Shown here one piece after another: positions 22,701 to 33,118 of a stretch of 64,000 bases of DNA. Numbering within the stretch: position 1 is the first letter of the stretch; each line of letters starts with the position of its first letter. The translations under genes were made by a program, and so were the position numbers. Origin of the DNA: Auricularia sp. M13 (lineage: Eukaryota > Basidiomycota > Agaricomycetes > Auriculariales > Auriculariaceae); NCBI GenBank assembly GCA_037042915.1, contig CM073203.1, forward strand, positions 1,798,001 through 1,862,000. Reading direction: 5' to 3'. The notes under the pieces were generated by a model. The model worked only from the letters and a program-made list of their open reading frames with translations, was not told where the DNA came from and did no database searches.

Positions 22701-24552
22701 AATAAACAAACCGGGGAAGCGTGCAAGGTTGAGGGCGACGGGTCGAGTAGATGCGAAGGTGTCAAGCGGCGCGTCGAATGGTCGCGAGCGGATCAAATGC
22801 AGAAGACATCGAGGAGACGCCGTCAGGGCAAGCAGCCAAAGGGAAGAGCAGGCAGTAGTGCAAGGGACAGCGCGGAATTGTCGAAAGAATGGATCAGCGG
22901 AGTAGTAAGCGAGGCGGCGAGCCAAGGGGAACAGAGTAAAGCGAGGCCGGGCGAAGGCGTAGCGTAGCATAGGTTCGAGGCAAAGCGGTCGATGAAAGAA
23001 ATAGGAACGTGAGGTAATAGGAAGGAACGAGATTATGCGACGGGTTAGGGAAGGCGAGCAGTGTAAATGCGCCGGCGGTGTCGTTGGCACAAGATACAAA
23101 TGGGCGTAGAAAAAAAAAGGAACAAAAGAACGAAAATGGCGATACGGAAATTGTAAATGGAACAGCGTCGCGTGGGCGCAGAGCATCATACGGCGCGCGG
23201 TGGTGCATGAGGGGGGAATGCAGGAAATTTTCGGGAAGGCCGCATCAAAGGTAAGGAAAGACGAATGAACGTCGCATATAGACAAAGGAGGACGGAAATG
23301 AGTGCAGAATGCATGCACGATGGAGACAGGGTGTGTGCATGAGCGGTGATGCCGAGGTCGCGATAGGATCATAGTCGACGATCATCGCGTGCCAAGATCC
23401 AGGATTTTTCAGCCACACAGGGGGGAGGGCGGTGTCGGAGGCAGGCAGCACGCAGACGGGACGAGGCGCCGGTAACGAAGGCGACGGACGGAGGCGGAGC
23501 ATCCGAAAGGGGACAAGCGTCGATAACGGAGAGGACAAGCGGGAGGAAAACGTCAGCATACACTCTGGGCGTAGGAGGGAGAGAGAACGCACGATGAAGG
23601 CTGCGCCCTGGCCCTTCTCAGCGGTGGCGAGCTCGTTGATGTTTTCGAGGATCTGGATGCGCGTGCGCGGGTCGACGTCGATGTGTTGTGCTTGCGGGCC
23701 GCTGGACACGGCGTGTATCAGCATCAGTGTTCGGTATCATAATACGAGGGCGCAGCGAGGGGCGGGTGCGAGGTGCGAGGTGCGGGGCCGGCTGCTATTA
23801 GTGTTACGCCGCCGGAGGATGCGCAGCACCCACAACGCGCGGTCCCGCGCCGCAGATACGCCCGCTCCCGCCGCGGCCTTTCAGGCTTTCACGATTGGCG
23901 CAGAGTGCGAGCGCAAGTGTACGAGCCAGACTCGACACTCTGCCTCGGCGGCTGTAGCGTAGCGATGACGCAAATTCCGCCGCAGCCAGACTGCGGCGCC
24001 GCCGCCGCTGCTGCGATCGGGGCCCGGGTTGCGATGGTGCATTGCGCACATCGCGACGGGGCGTGCAGGCCATGACGGCAAGCGGCCGGCCGCAGCGGTG
24101 CTCCTGACTGGCCCAGCCAGGCGCCGTAACGTGGCGCCCGACCCAGCGCGAATCGCATAGCTGGCACGCGGGCCCGCCATCGACACGCTGCACCCCTCGC
24201 CCTCCCAAAAAACCAGCAAAAGCAAAAGAAAAAGAAAAAGGAAAGCAGGACTCACACATTCGCCAGGGCAGCATGTACACTTGCGCTGCGGAGCTTGACG
24301 GCGACCTCGGGGTTGAGGACCTTCACGGCGGCCTCGAACGGCTCGAGGTAGCGGTTTTCGTACGGGAAGACGCGGAAGACGCCCGGCTCGACGCGGATGC
24401 AGACGCCCGACGCGATGTTGTCCTCCGCGCTCTTGAACCACGCGTCGCCTTGCGTCTAGGGGGGGAGTGAGCGTAAGGGTTGAGCGGGCCGGCCGGGTAC
24501 CCACCTGCTTGAAGATGTGGTGCAGAATGGCATCGTACGCGTCGTAATCCAT
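19759..24552 (-). CDS. Fungal family 2 membrane glycosyltransferase (GT2)
   Basis: Seven exons: 24505-24552, 24256-24455, 23593-23701, 21012-22457, 20271-20950, 19854-20151 and 19759-19797. They encode 939 residues and all phases agree. It starts MDYDAYDAILHHIFKQ and ends NPWLLLFSY. Two N-terminal membrane segments (around GLAIFFVGNGVKIIVEE and FILLLTVPLIFCVSLFF) precede the catalytic domain. GT2 motifs are visible: IQMPVYKESLEATIAPS, the CDDG, the metal-binding LIVDSDTMVPEDC, the base region HVSEDFDMALRL, and DDELNRW in the QxxRW position. Several C-terminal membrane spans follow. This resembles fungal GT2 enzymes that make a cell-surface polysaccharide; the product is not deducible. The third intron is 1,135 nt and free of AG over 1,103 nt. 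Confidence 0.85.
22458..23592 (-). other. 1,135-nt intron with a complete AG-exclusion zone
   Basis: The donor GTGCGT (from 23592) follows ...AEKGQGAAFI, and the acceptor CCAG (ending 22458) precedes RDERVMVIWSD; both are phase 0. On the minus strand no AG occurs from 23562 down to 22460 (1,103 nt), checked base by base as absence of CT on the plus strand. The only AGs in the intron before that tract are a CAGAG about 26 nt after the donor, too close to serve as an acceptor. A branch-point-like GCTGACG lies near 23551-23557. TC and AC are common on the plus strand here, so base composition alone does not explain the gap. Confidence 0.85.
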
Positions 24553-24777
24553 CGTCGACGGCGGCGACGGAGGCGGAAAGGGAAGGGAAGGGAGGAAGGA
24601 GGAAGAGGGCAGGTTACGGCTGTGATGACCACGCGGCAACGACACTGCACGCCGTTTGATATCAGCCAATCAGCGAGGAGCGCTACGTCACCTCCTTTTT
24701 CGCTTTTCCCGCTTTGCTGTTTGCGGGTAGCGCGTCGTGCTAATTGCTTATTAGCGCATAATAGTATACAGTACTTA

Positions 24778-25069
24778 TTTGAGGTGACGCTGCTGTTCGA
24801 GGACGGGGAGATCTTCTGCGCCGGCGTCTATTATTACGGACTCGGAGTCGCTTGCGACGACGAATCCTGCACTGTGCAAGGCGGGGCCGGCGATCTACCA
24901 GGTGTGCAGAGATTGAGAGCGAATCCCGACCTCCATCTATTACATTCTCAGTGTCCACAGCTTCAGAGACAGGCTCAGATTCAGACGTGATTCCAAGAGC
25001 CTCCACGTCCGGCTCCCTCGAAGCCTGAATCGGGAGCTCCGAGTCCTGTACTTGATAGCCTTTAACCAT
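24778..25069 (-). CDS. Uncertain acidic coding segment
   Basis: An ATG at 25069 opens a frame reading MVKGYQVQDSELPIQ and then an acidic, Ser/Glu-rich segment (ITSESEPVSEAVDTENV). A second frame on the same strand near 24790-24860 (VASDSESVIIDAGAEDL) ends at a TAA with similar composition. The two could be exons of one disordered protein, but the gap between them is only about 27 nt, too short for a normal intron. No family recognised. Confidence 0.25.
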
Positions 25070-26493
25070 CTGGCATCCGCATTCTGAGAATCAGCCGACG
25101 CATGCTGACACTGACAGTGAGACTCCGGAGACTGGGGGCAGGCAGACAGGCGGGTGGCAGCTAAGTTAGACGCTTAGCCACGTTGCATATTCTGGCAGGA
25201 CCCGGAATGAGAGTGTCGCCGTTAGCTGACAGTGACAGGCGGAACGGCTGAGAATGCATGCATTCCGGTATACGAGACTGTCCGTTGTGCGGGAATGCCG
25301 AGACTCGGAGCAGATCCAGAGCTCCTCAGGCTGTACCGTACGTTTCGAACGAAAGAGCAGATGTAGTGTGGACCCAGGCCACGGCGCGCGAGATGTCCGG
25401 CACCGGCGCGCAACTTTGAGAAGCTCAAGTCCGCACTGCGCAGTCGGTATCGCGTGCAAGAAGCTGCGGCGTGCGAACAGAGTGGGAAAAGGCTGAGATT
25501 GATGCTATGCGGTTCGAAGAGGCTGAGGGAGAGGAGAGGAGGAGGGGAAAGAGGTGTCGAGCTTGTTGGAGCTCGATGTATATGTTTAACTTTATGCCGC
25601 GGAGCCGGAGTCACATTGACAGTGTAATTGGCAACCTTGTCTTCCATCCTCCTCCTCCCCTCTCCCCTCCTCCTCCCCACGCCCATGCTCTCTACTCGCA
25701 TCCGCATCCACCACACTCATATGAGTCATCTTGAAATAGCCCACCGTCGGGATTCGGCACTCGGCAGCTGACAGATCTATGTAAGTAGATGAGGACGGGA
25801 TTCGCGACTGAGACTCAGATGCGCCGGTCGATGTTTCAACTGTAATTGTAACGATTGCAAACCTATCTCAGCGCAAACGCTCGGAGCGGCCGTCGTGCTC
25901 GTGCAAGGCGCACACAATCATTGAATCATTCGGACTACTGCAGCTGACGTGGAAGTTGGCTCAGGCTCAGACTCTTGATCTCCCATGGCCAGCTAGAACC
26001 GACGGCGACGGAGCCGGCAATGGGCATTACGCAGACGTCTGCTGGCACCGTTTCAAACGTCAGGATGGAGAGGGTCAATCGCCGGCTTGGCTCAGGGTAT
26101 CTCAGGCTGCACCTCCGAGTCTCCGTCCTGGGATTCAGAATCTTAGACTCTCCGTCTGTGGTCGTCCGCCTTGCATCAACAAGCATTGCAGCTTGGTGAA
26201 GAGCGGAGCCGCGGCGGTTCTCTCGGTACTTGTTCTTGTGGGCGCTGGCATATCCGAAGCAGAGCGGCTGCTAGGTGTTGATCGCTGCTTGGCTTGAGTT
26301 GAAGAGTTCTCGCCGAGGCTGCGTTTGGCATACAGTATAACAGAGGTGGGATTAGAATCGTAGCCGTCGTGTTTTCCGCTGTGGCAAAGCTCTCCTGACA
26401 GGCGCCGGGCGGCATGCTGCACCCACTAGCGGTCGATCCCCTCGCTATCACACACAGGAGAGAGAAATCCTCGGCGATATTAGCTCCTAGCTG
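25070..26493. other. Unassigned stretch with scattered coding-looking pieces
   Basis: Minus-strand frames at 25935-26186 and 26176-26601 have mixed composition but no domain or clear splice chain. A purine-rich tract (25518-25556) and a pyrimidine-rich tract (25645-25681) form an imperfect inverted pair of low complexity. Confidence 0.35.
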
Positions 26494-27373
26494 TGGGGAC
26501 GTGAAATGCCCGCTAGGCCGGTGGTTACCGACTGCTGCCGGGATAAGTCCTTCTTGGCTAGATTCGCCTCTAGCACCAGAAATTTTCGATTCCCCTTTCA
26601 AATAACTTATGGAATAGATGGATACACCTGTAATATACGTTCACATGAAATAACTAAGCCGTGGATGAAGGATTGACGGAGAAGGGTGTCACAAGAGACC
26701 TGCACAAGCTACTAGAAAAATCATACTGGCCCAATCTAACTCTAAAACGCATGAATCGTGTATAATATGGCTTTCAATAACTCTTAAGCCACTTGAGACA
26801 GGCCCTTGAGAACTCCAGACTGTAATGCAGGTTTGCTAGGCATTAACAGCCCTTGAGCCATTGAAGCATATTGGTAGTGAGAATGGACTTAGAGTAAGCT
26901 TTAATGACTCTATATACCTATTTCATACTTTAAACCAAGCAGTACAGACGCAGGAAAGCCCTTTAATGCGCAAAACGGTCGTCCGCTGCCTTTCTGGCGG
27001 TCTTGATCGATTACGTAAGTCGGTCCGTCGTATGGCGCAAAACCCGAAACCGCACGTTCTATTTCTCCACGGTGGCGGCACCTCATCGCGTAAAAAGCGG
27101 TAATTAGACATATTTTCAGTCTCTCTACAGTTCCTAGGTCTCAGGAGGCATATCCCTCACCTGAATGTTCGACAATTGGCGTCATTCTATACCTCCGCCA
27201 ACGAGGGCAGAGATTTGACACCTAGCAAGGCAAGATGCTCTAATTAAAAAGCTATCCACATAATTTGTAGAATTTTAAAGTGTCCATAGGACTTAAAATA
27301 GGACCTGGACAGTCCGCTCATACGGGGTTAGCCGGCCGGAGGTAAATGACTTGGCGGGGATTTCACGTCCCCA
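26494..27373. mobile_element. Non-autonomous terminal-inverted-repeat element, 880 bp
   Basis: The ends TGGGGACGTGAAAT (26494 on) and its exact complement (ending 27373) extend as inverted repeats with one mismatch to about 20 bases (followed by CCCGC). They are flanked by a perfect 7-bp direct repeat CTAGCTG (26487-26493 and 27374-27380). The interior is AT-rich with no long frame. The features fit a DNA transposon derivative, possibly hAT-like although an 8-bp duplication would be typical. Confidence 0.7.
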
Positions 27374-27663
27374 CTAGCTGGTCACTATCCCGACGACGAG
27401 GAGGGACATTGCCTGCGCGGCGGATGATAGGATCAGTCGAGTGATTCAATTGCAAGCGGGCTGTGCGACGTCATCCCCTCGCTCAAGCTGGAACCGGATT
27501 AACGAAATAGGTGCGTCCGAATTTGAGGGCCCGCCAAAGCGTCCGGTCGCCGTCCCCTTCCTCCTCCTCCTCTTTCTTCGTTCCTCCAGCGCCCGGCCTG
27601 AGTCGGATCTAATTCCTATATTCACGCCCACACGACCGCCTCGTGCCCCCCGTCCCAGCTAGA

Positions 27664-30600
27664 ATGAGCGGCGACCGCCCCCGCCCGCCGCGCCAGCGGC
27701 AGCCGCAGCAGGCCGAGTTCTTCCTGGACGAGTACAACTACAACCAGGCGCTGGGCAACGACTTCCAGGACCGCGACTCGCCGCCGGGCTCCTCCTCCGG
27801 CGGCCACTCCAGCGCCGACCTCTACCGCGCCCAGCAGCAGCCGCGCGGCAAAGCGCTCCCGCCGCCGCCTCCCCCGGGCGGCGGCGGCCACGCGTACACC
27901 CAGAGCCAGGGCCAGGGTCGGAGCACGGCGCTGGCGGCCGGGCCGTTCGCCGACGACATGGCGGCGAGCCCGCGCAGCAGCTTCAGCGAGGACACGCAGC
28001 ACCTGCACCTGCGGCACGCGCCGTACGCCAGCCAGCCGCGCATCGAGGGGCTGCCGTCCCAGGCCGCCTACGCCCAGCCGCAGCCGCAGCCGGGCTACGC
28101 AGCGAGCGAGCGCGAGTCGTTCTTCGCGCCGCCCGCGATGCCCTGGATGCGCAACGAGGGCTCCGCGCCGCCCTCGCGCTCGGAGAGCCCCAGCTTCTTC
28201 GGCGCGGCCAGGACGAGCTCCGCGAGCCCCATGCCGTACTACCCCCAGAGCGTCTCCCACTTCTCCCACACCTCCACCTACGCTCCCGGCAAGCCGCGCA
28301 GGCAGTTTGTCAGCCATCTCTTGACCGGCCCCGTCGACAAGCCCTGGCTCGTCAAGAAGGACCGCTGGATCCAGGCCGCCTGGTGGATCACCGTCGTGCT
28401 CTGGTTCGCGGGCGCTGCTGGCGCCGCGGTGCTCTGCTTCTTTGCGTATCAGGACGTCCCGTCTTTGGGTAATAATCTGTGAGTCTTTTATTATTATTAA
28501 TCTTCGCTCGCCCGCATCACCTGGATGGGCAGTAGCCAAAGGGCGTGAAGACAGTATGGGCGCGCTGTCTTGACGGGACGGCGGCCCCGCCCGCGCTCCG
28601 CCGCTGCCGCGCGCTCATCATGCCCCCCGCGTCGGTCCCATGTGGCTGCGCGCCATCCACGCGCGACCCTCGTGCCCATCGCCCCGCCTCCCGCCCTCGC
28701 GCGAGCTCGTCGGCCGCTGCCGCGCGCTCACCCGTCTGCGCCATGCCCGCCCTCTCACTGTGTCGATGTGCCCGTTCTGCGGTCGCGACGTGCGTGCTGC
28801 GGCGGTAATAATGCGTGCGCGCGCCAAGGTCCTCACGGGACAGCACGGTGTCGCGCAGCTGCGACGAGAGGCCGCAGCGGGTGATGTCGTCCCTTTGCCG
28901 CCGTTCGCGACGTTGCGCATGCATTGCTTCCGCCCGCCGTCTTCGTGCACAACGGAATGCCACGATTGGCCCGCCCTGGCGCTATGACAGTACCGTGCTA
29001 TGAACTCATGCTGACTCGTTCCGTCTTCGCAGGTGCAAAATCATGGACGACAACTTTGCGGACCTGTCGCACTGGAACCACGAGGTGGGCGTGTCGGGCT
29101 TCGGCAACGGCGGGTTCGAGTGGACGACGGACAGCAACACGAACTCGTTCGTCTCGGGCGGGAAGCTGTACATCGTCCCGACGCTGACCACCGAGGGCGG
29201 CAAGTACTCGGCGGACGACATCCTCAACGGCGTCCAGGACACGATCCCCGGCTGCACGAACGAGGAGGACTTTGACTCGAACAGCTACTTCCAGAATAAG
29301 GTCGTCGGCAGCGCTGTGGGATTCCAGAAGCGCGAGCTGTCGCTTTGGGAGAGGATTGTGAAGAGGGGGCCGGGCGATGATGATGAGGAGACCGGTACTG
29401 ATACCGGTACCGATACTGGCAACACCAACACCGGCAACACCAACACCGGCAACACCAATGGCAACACCAACACGGGCAACACCAACGGCAACACCAACAC
29501 CGGCAACACCAATGGCAACACCAACACCAACGGTAACACCAGCACCAAAGACGGTGGTGGCGCCAACGGCGTCACTGGCGGCGGTGATCCGAACGGTGGC
29601 GGCGGTGGCTCGACTGGTACGTCTCCCTTCTCTTCTGTTCCGTTCGTCGCGCGCGCTCATGAAACGCAGGCCGTACGGGCCAGCACGACCCGTGCCAGGT
29701 CACCTCGGACCGCTCTGCGCGCGAGGCGGTCAACCCCGTCCAGTCTGCGCGGCTGACGACGAAGGGCAAGGCGGCCATCAAGTACGGGCGCGTCGAGATT
29801 CGCGCCAAGATGCCGACCGGGTGCGTTCTGTCCCGTTCGTCTCCCGACGCGGCGCGCGATGCTGACTCCGCGCCTGCCGCAGCGACTGGCTGTACCCGCA
29901 GATCGTGATGCTGCCCGCGAAGACCGTGTACGGCAACTGGCCGCTGAGCGGCGAGATCGACATCGTCCTCGGCCGCGGGAACGACGCGAACTATCCCGGC
30001 GGACGCGATTTCATTACGAGCGGTTTGCAGTGGGGCCCGGCTGTTGGATTCAACGCGTTCGACCGCACGCGTGGATGGTACCAGCAGCGCCGCACGAACT
30101 TTAACCAGGCATTCCATACGTTCACGCTCGAGTGGACCGACAAATTTATGTGAGTAGCGTTGTCTTTTAGCGCCGCTGCTCGTGACCTTCGCTGACGCTC
30201 GCGCGCGCGCGCAGGTGGATCTTCGTCGACAGCCGCGTTCACCGGGTGATCAATCTGGACTTCAAGAAGCAGTCCTTCTTCAAGCGCGGCAAGTTCCCGC
30301 TCGTCTTCCGGAACGGGACGGACGACGCGGTGCTGCAGAACCCGTGGCGGGACCACAACAACGCTGCGCCGTTCGACCAGGAGTTCTACCTCGTGCTCAC
30401 CGTCCAGGCCGGCGGGACGAACGGCTGGTTCGAGGACAGCAAGGGCAAGAAGCCGTGGTTCGACCGCTCGGCGAGCGCCATGTTCGACTTTGCGAACGCG
30501 ACGAATACGTGGCATAAGACGTGGCCGAAGCAGCCCAAGGACCGCGCGATGGTTATGTGCGTCGTTAGCGCGAGAGACGAGCGGCGACTTTTTTTGCTGA

Positions 30601-30666
30601 CGTTTGGACAGTGACTCGGTCAAGATGTGGCAGCTGGGCAGCTGCGCGAAGACGGCCAGCACTTAG
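27664..30666 (+). CDS. GH16 (SKN1/KRE6- or glucan-binding-type) type II membrane protein lacking a catalytic Glu
   Basis: Six exons: 27664-28478, 29033-29616, 29670-29820, 29883-30149, 30215-30556 and 30612-30666. They encode 737 residues. A Pro/Gln/Ser-rich cytosolic tail of about 235 residues precedes one membrane span (WWITVVLWFAGAAGAAVLC, about 236-260); the rest would be lumenal or outside. The GH16 domain runs from NFADLSHWNHEVG through NPVQSARLTTKGK and KYGRVEIRAKMPTG to AGGTNGWF. The catalytic motif should read E-I-D-I-x-E; here it is GEIDIVLGRGND, keeping Glu 541 and Asp 543 but with Leu at 546 in place of the acid/base Glu. An Asn/Thr/Gly repeat of about 50 residues sits inside the domain. 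A role in cell-wall beta-glucan assembly or binding is inferred from the family. Confidence 0.85.
29395..29560 (+). repeat. Coding minisatellite, GNTNT-type units
   Basis: Units close to GGCAACACCAACACC (15 nt) and shorter GGCAACACCAAT forms are arrayed in frame and encode a Gly-Asn-Thr-Asn tract inside the GH16 domain. The phase is kept throughout, so length changes in whole units do not break the frame. Confidence 0.85.
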
Positions 30667-32080
30667 ACGCTTTCCGTTGTTATTGGACGATTTCTCTTTC
30701 TCTGTTTTTGCTGTGGCCTCCCCGTATCTCGCTACCCATCCATCTCCCATCTCCCATCTCCCATCTCCCATCTCCCTCCTCGTCGCTATAGCATAAACGC
30801 AACGCTCGCACGGACACGCTACTGGATACGGATTCTTTCTTTCAACGCTCTTACGGTCTGCGCTTTTACTTACTGGCTACTTATTATTACTCTGCCCGCG
30901 CCGGATATGTGATTTGCACTACATATGTCCTTCGCGCGCGCGTACGCTCGCTCACTGATAGAATGTCGCTCGCTGTTTGCGGTCTGATAGCTGATCTGTT
31001 CAATTGTGCGACACCGTGGGAGTCTGACGTCGATGAGGATGGGGATTAGGATGCAGATGACGTCGAGTGCAGAATCGTGCACCATGGCGCGCCGCCCGCG
31101 TTCCTTGAGGATCAAAACTGGCAGAAACCACAATCAGTGCACGTCTCCCTGGCAGGGCCGTTCCTCGGCTTCAGAGTTTCAGATGACGTCCGCGTTGTGT
31201 CATTGCAGATTTCAGATGTTGGCCCAGTGCCCGGCTTTCACACCGGTGACGTGAAAGCCTGCATGAGAGATGATGCATTTCATTTATGCTGCTCACGACC
31301 CGACGGTCGGTACCTATACTCTGCCTCAGCCATTAAAAAGGTATAAATCCTCGCTGCCAGTGCTTTCATCTCAGTCTCAGAACTTGCCACAGCCTGAGTG
31401 AATCGCCCTCATCATCTGCTACATGCCCTCTCAAGCACGGATGGTATAACCCATTACATGCTGACTCTCAGATGTGGTCCGTGCCGCCTCGCTCTCAAGT
31501 TTTGCCCACGTTATGTCGGGCATTGGACCTGACGATTAACTGGGATCCACTTACAGTCAAAGCCTCCGTCATATATCAAACGCCCCCCCGGCTCGCTCAG
31601 CCTGTCAAGCGTTGGCCCCTGGGCTGCAGCCGCTACTGCGTGGCAGTGTGCAGTGTTTCTTCGTGTTCTGTCAAAGGATGCGATTGTGATACCCTGCCGT
31701 TCTTGGTGTTAGGTGGGAAACCGGGAGTTCCGAACGTCGCGGCATATAGATGCGCGACGGATGAGACGCCTGCTCCCGCGTACCGGCGCCCGGACATTGA
31801 GGCAGAGCCATCCGCGCGCCGAGGGAGAGGTCATTGCATCGCGCGTCACTGTCCTCAACTTGCTCACTGATTTTCAGAGGTAAATGTATGCATAGAGCAC
31901 TATACGTCCGATTGAACTTTGGAGCTTTTGCCACAACCTCAGCTGTAAGTATCTGCAACTCTGAGTCTCTGAGACGCGAGGTGGCTCAAGGATGGTAATT
32001 TAGCAGTCAATATAGTAGTACAGACCCTGATGCATGTCTTTTCCACGCTCACTGTCGAGTTATTGGGGTTGCGAGCGAGG
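30667..32080. other. Intergenic, with a short heptamer repeat
   Basis: Five perfect CATCTCC units occupy 30741-30775, just downstream of the GH16 stop. The rest (to 32080) has only short overlapping frames with no recognised product. Confidence 0.5.
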
Positions 32081-33118
32081 ATGAGCAGCAACAAACGTGA
32101 GAAGCAGAGTATTGTGGCGGAGCCTAAAATAGTCATCGTGCTTGACCTCGCCGACTTACTCATGGCCGCCGCCGCCCGCCCCGCAAATTCTGGCCTGGAC
32201 TGGACAGAAGCAGGACTACATTACTATAAAATTTTAATCGACGTGGTCCCTGCCGCCGAGTTCTTCCTCCCCGGGACAGACACCGAAACTGTGGCACTGG
32301 GCCACCTTGACCCAGCATTTCTCATCTTTGACGCCACACGCCCCATCATCACAACTACGCGCCTGCACCGTGATATCGACACCTTCGGCGGGATCTCGCG
32401 TCTTGCTGTTGAGGACGTCAACGTCAGCGGAGCAAACTCGGTATTGGCGAACAACGCGGGCCCTGCGGCGCCATCCGCGGAAGTATACGAGTTCTCTGAG
32501 CAGACGTTCTACCTGCTCAGGCATCTCCGACGAGCGTCTTGGTCTAGCATAGCCCAGGAAGGAGCCATCGAAGACTTTTCCCGAGAGCTCCTACGCACGC
32601 TCGGCTTCCAGACCAAGCACGCTCTACTCTACACACGCTATACAATCCCTTTCCTTGTGAGCGGCCAATCGCTGACCGCGCAAGCCGACATCTCCTTGGT
32701 CGGCACGGACAACGGCTCGATTCTCCTTCTCCTACACAAGGAGATCCCGGTCTTGCACGAGTCCGCTGCACGAATAGATCCTGTGCCACAGCTCGTCGCC
32801 GCAGCTATCGCTGCATTTGTGGCCAACAACAAGGCGCGTACTGGGAAGGGCAAGGCTGCGCTGAAGGAGATGGTCTTCCCGGCCATTGTCATGCACAACT
32901 CTCGCCCCAAGTTCTTCACGATCCCTGTTACGGCAGCGCTCAAGCGGGCGGTGGGCTGCGGAGCATCCCCCGATGAGGTAACGCATGTCTCGCAGTGCCA
33001 TATGCCTTCGCCGTATGAACTGGCTTGCGGAATGGAAACCCCGGCATTCCGTGTTAGAGCTCTTCGTTACTTCATCGCATTCAAAGCTTTGGCTGAGTCC
33101 CTCTGGAACAATTACTAG
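32081..33118 (+). CDS. Agaricomycete PD-(D/E)XK-like family protein (copy C, intact)
   Basis: A single-exon gene of 345 residues from MSSNKREKQS (an in-frame upstream ATG at 32030 would add 17). It shares the architecture of copies A and B: N-terminal LGHLDPAFLIFDATRP, the core DFSRELLRTLGFQTKHALL, ADISLVGTDNGSILLLLHKE, then MVFPAIVMHNSRPKFFTIPV and the end YFIAFKALAESLWNNY. It is diverged from A and B, so it is not a recent duplicate, and it is complete. At the position where typical members have E-D-K it has K-E-I, again lacking a clean E-x-K. Function unknown. Confidence 0.68.
   Translation: MSSNKREKQSIVAEPKIVIVLDLADLLMAAAARPANSGLDWTEAGLHYYKILIDVVPAAEFFLPGTDTETVALGHLDPAFLIFDATRPIITTTRLHRDIDTFGGISRLAVEDVNVSGANSVLANNAGPAAPSAEVYEFSEQTFYLLRHLRRASWSSIAQEGAIEDFSRELLRTLGFQTKHALLYTRYTIPFLVSGQSLTAQADISLVGTDNGSILLLLHKEIPVLHESAARIDPVPQLVAAAIAAFVANNKARTGKGKAALKEMVFPAIVMHNSRPKFFTIPVTAALKRAVGCGASPDEVTHVSQCHMPSPYELACGMETPAFRVRALRYFIAFKALAESLWNNY

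Noticed and set aside
23702-24255. Second AG-free intron in the GT2 gene
   Set aside because: The 554-nt intron between exons 2 and 3 has many AG dinucleotides on the minus strand, so the exclusion is specific to the third intron.
25518-25681. Cruciform-forming purine/pyrimidine inverted repeat
   Set aside because: The pairing is between low-complexity GAGGAG and CTCCTC tracts and is imperfect; likely slippage rather than a designed structure.
26492-27373. Solo LTR (TG...CA ends with 5-bp CTAGC repeats)
   Set aside because: The inverted ends extend about 20 bases and the flanking direct repeat is 7 bp when the ends are placed two bases inward, which fits a terminal-inverted-repeat DNA element better; there is no primer-binding or polypurine site nearby.
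27622-28539. 305-codon minus-strand frame opposite the GH16 N-terminus
   Set aside because: Arg/Gly/Ala-rich antisense of a Pro/Gln-rich coding exon; no domain.
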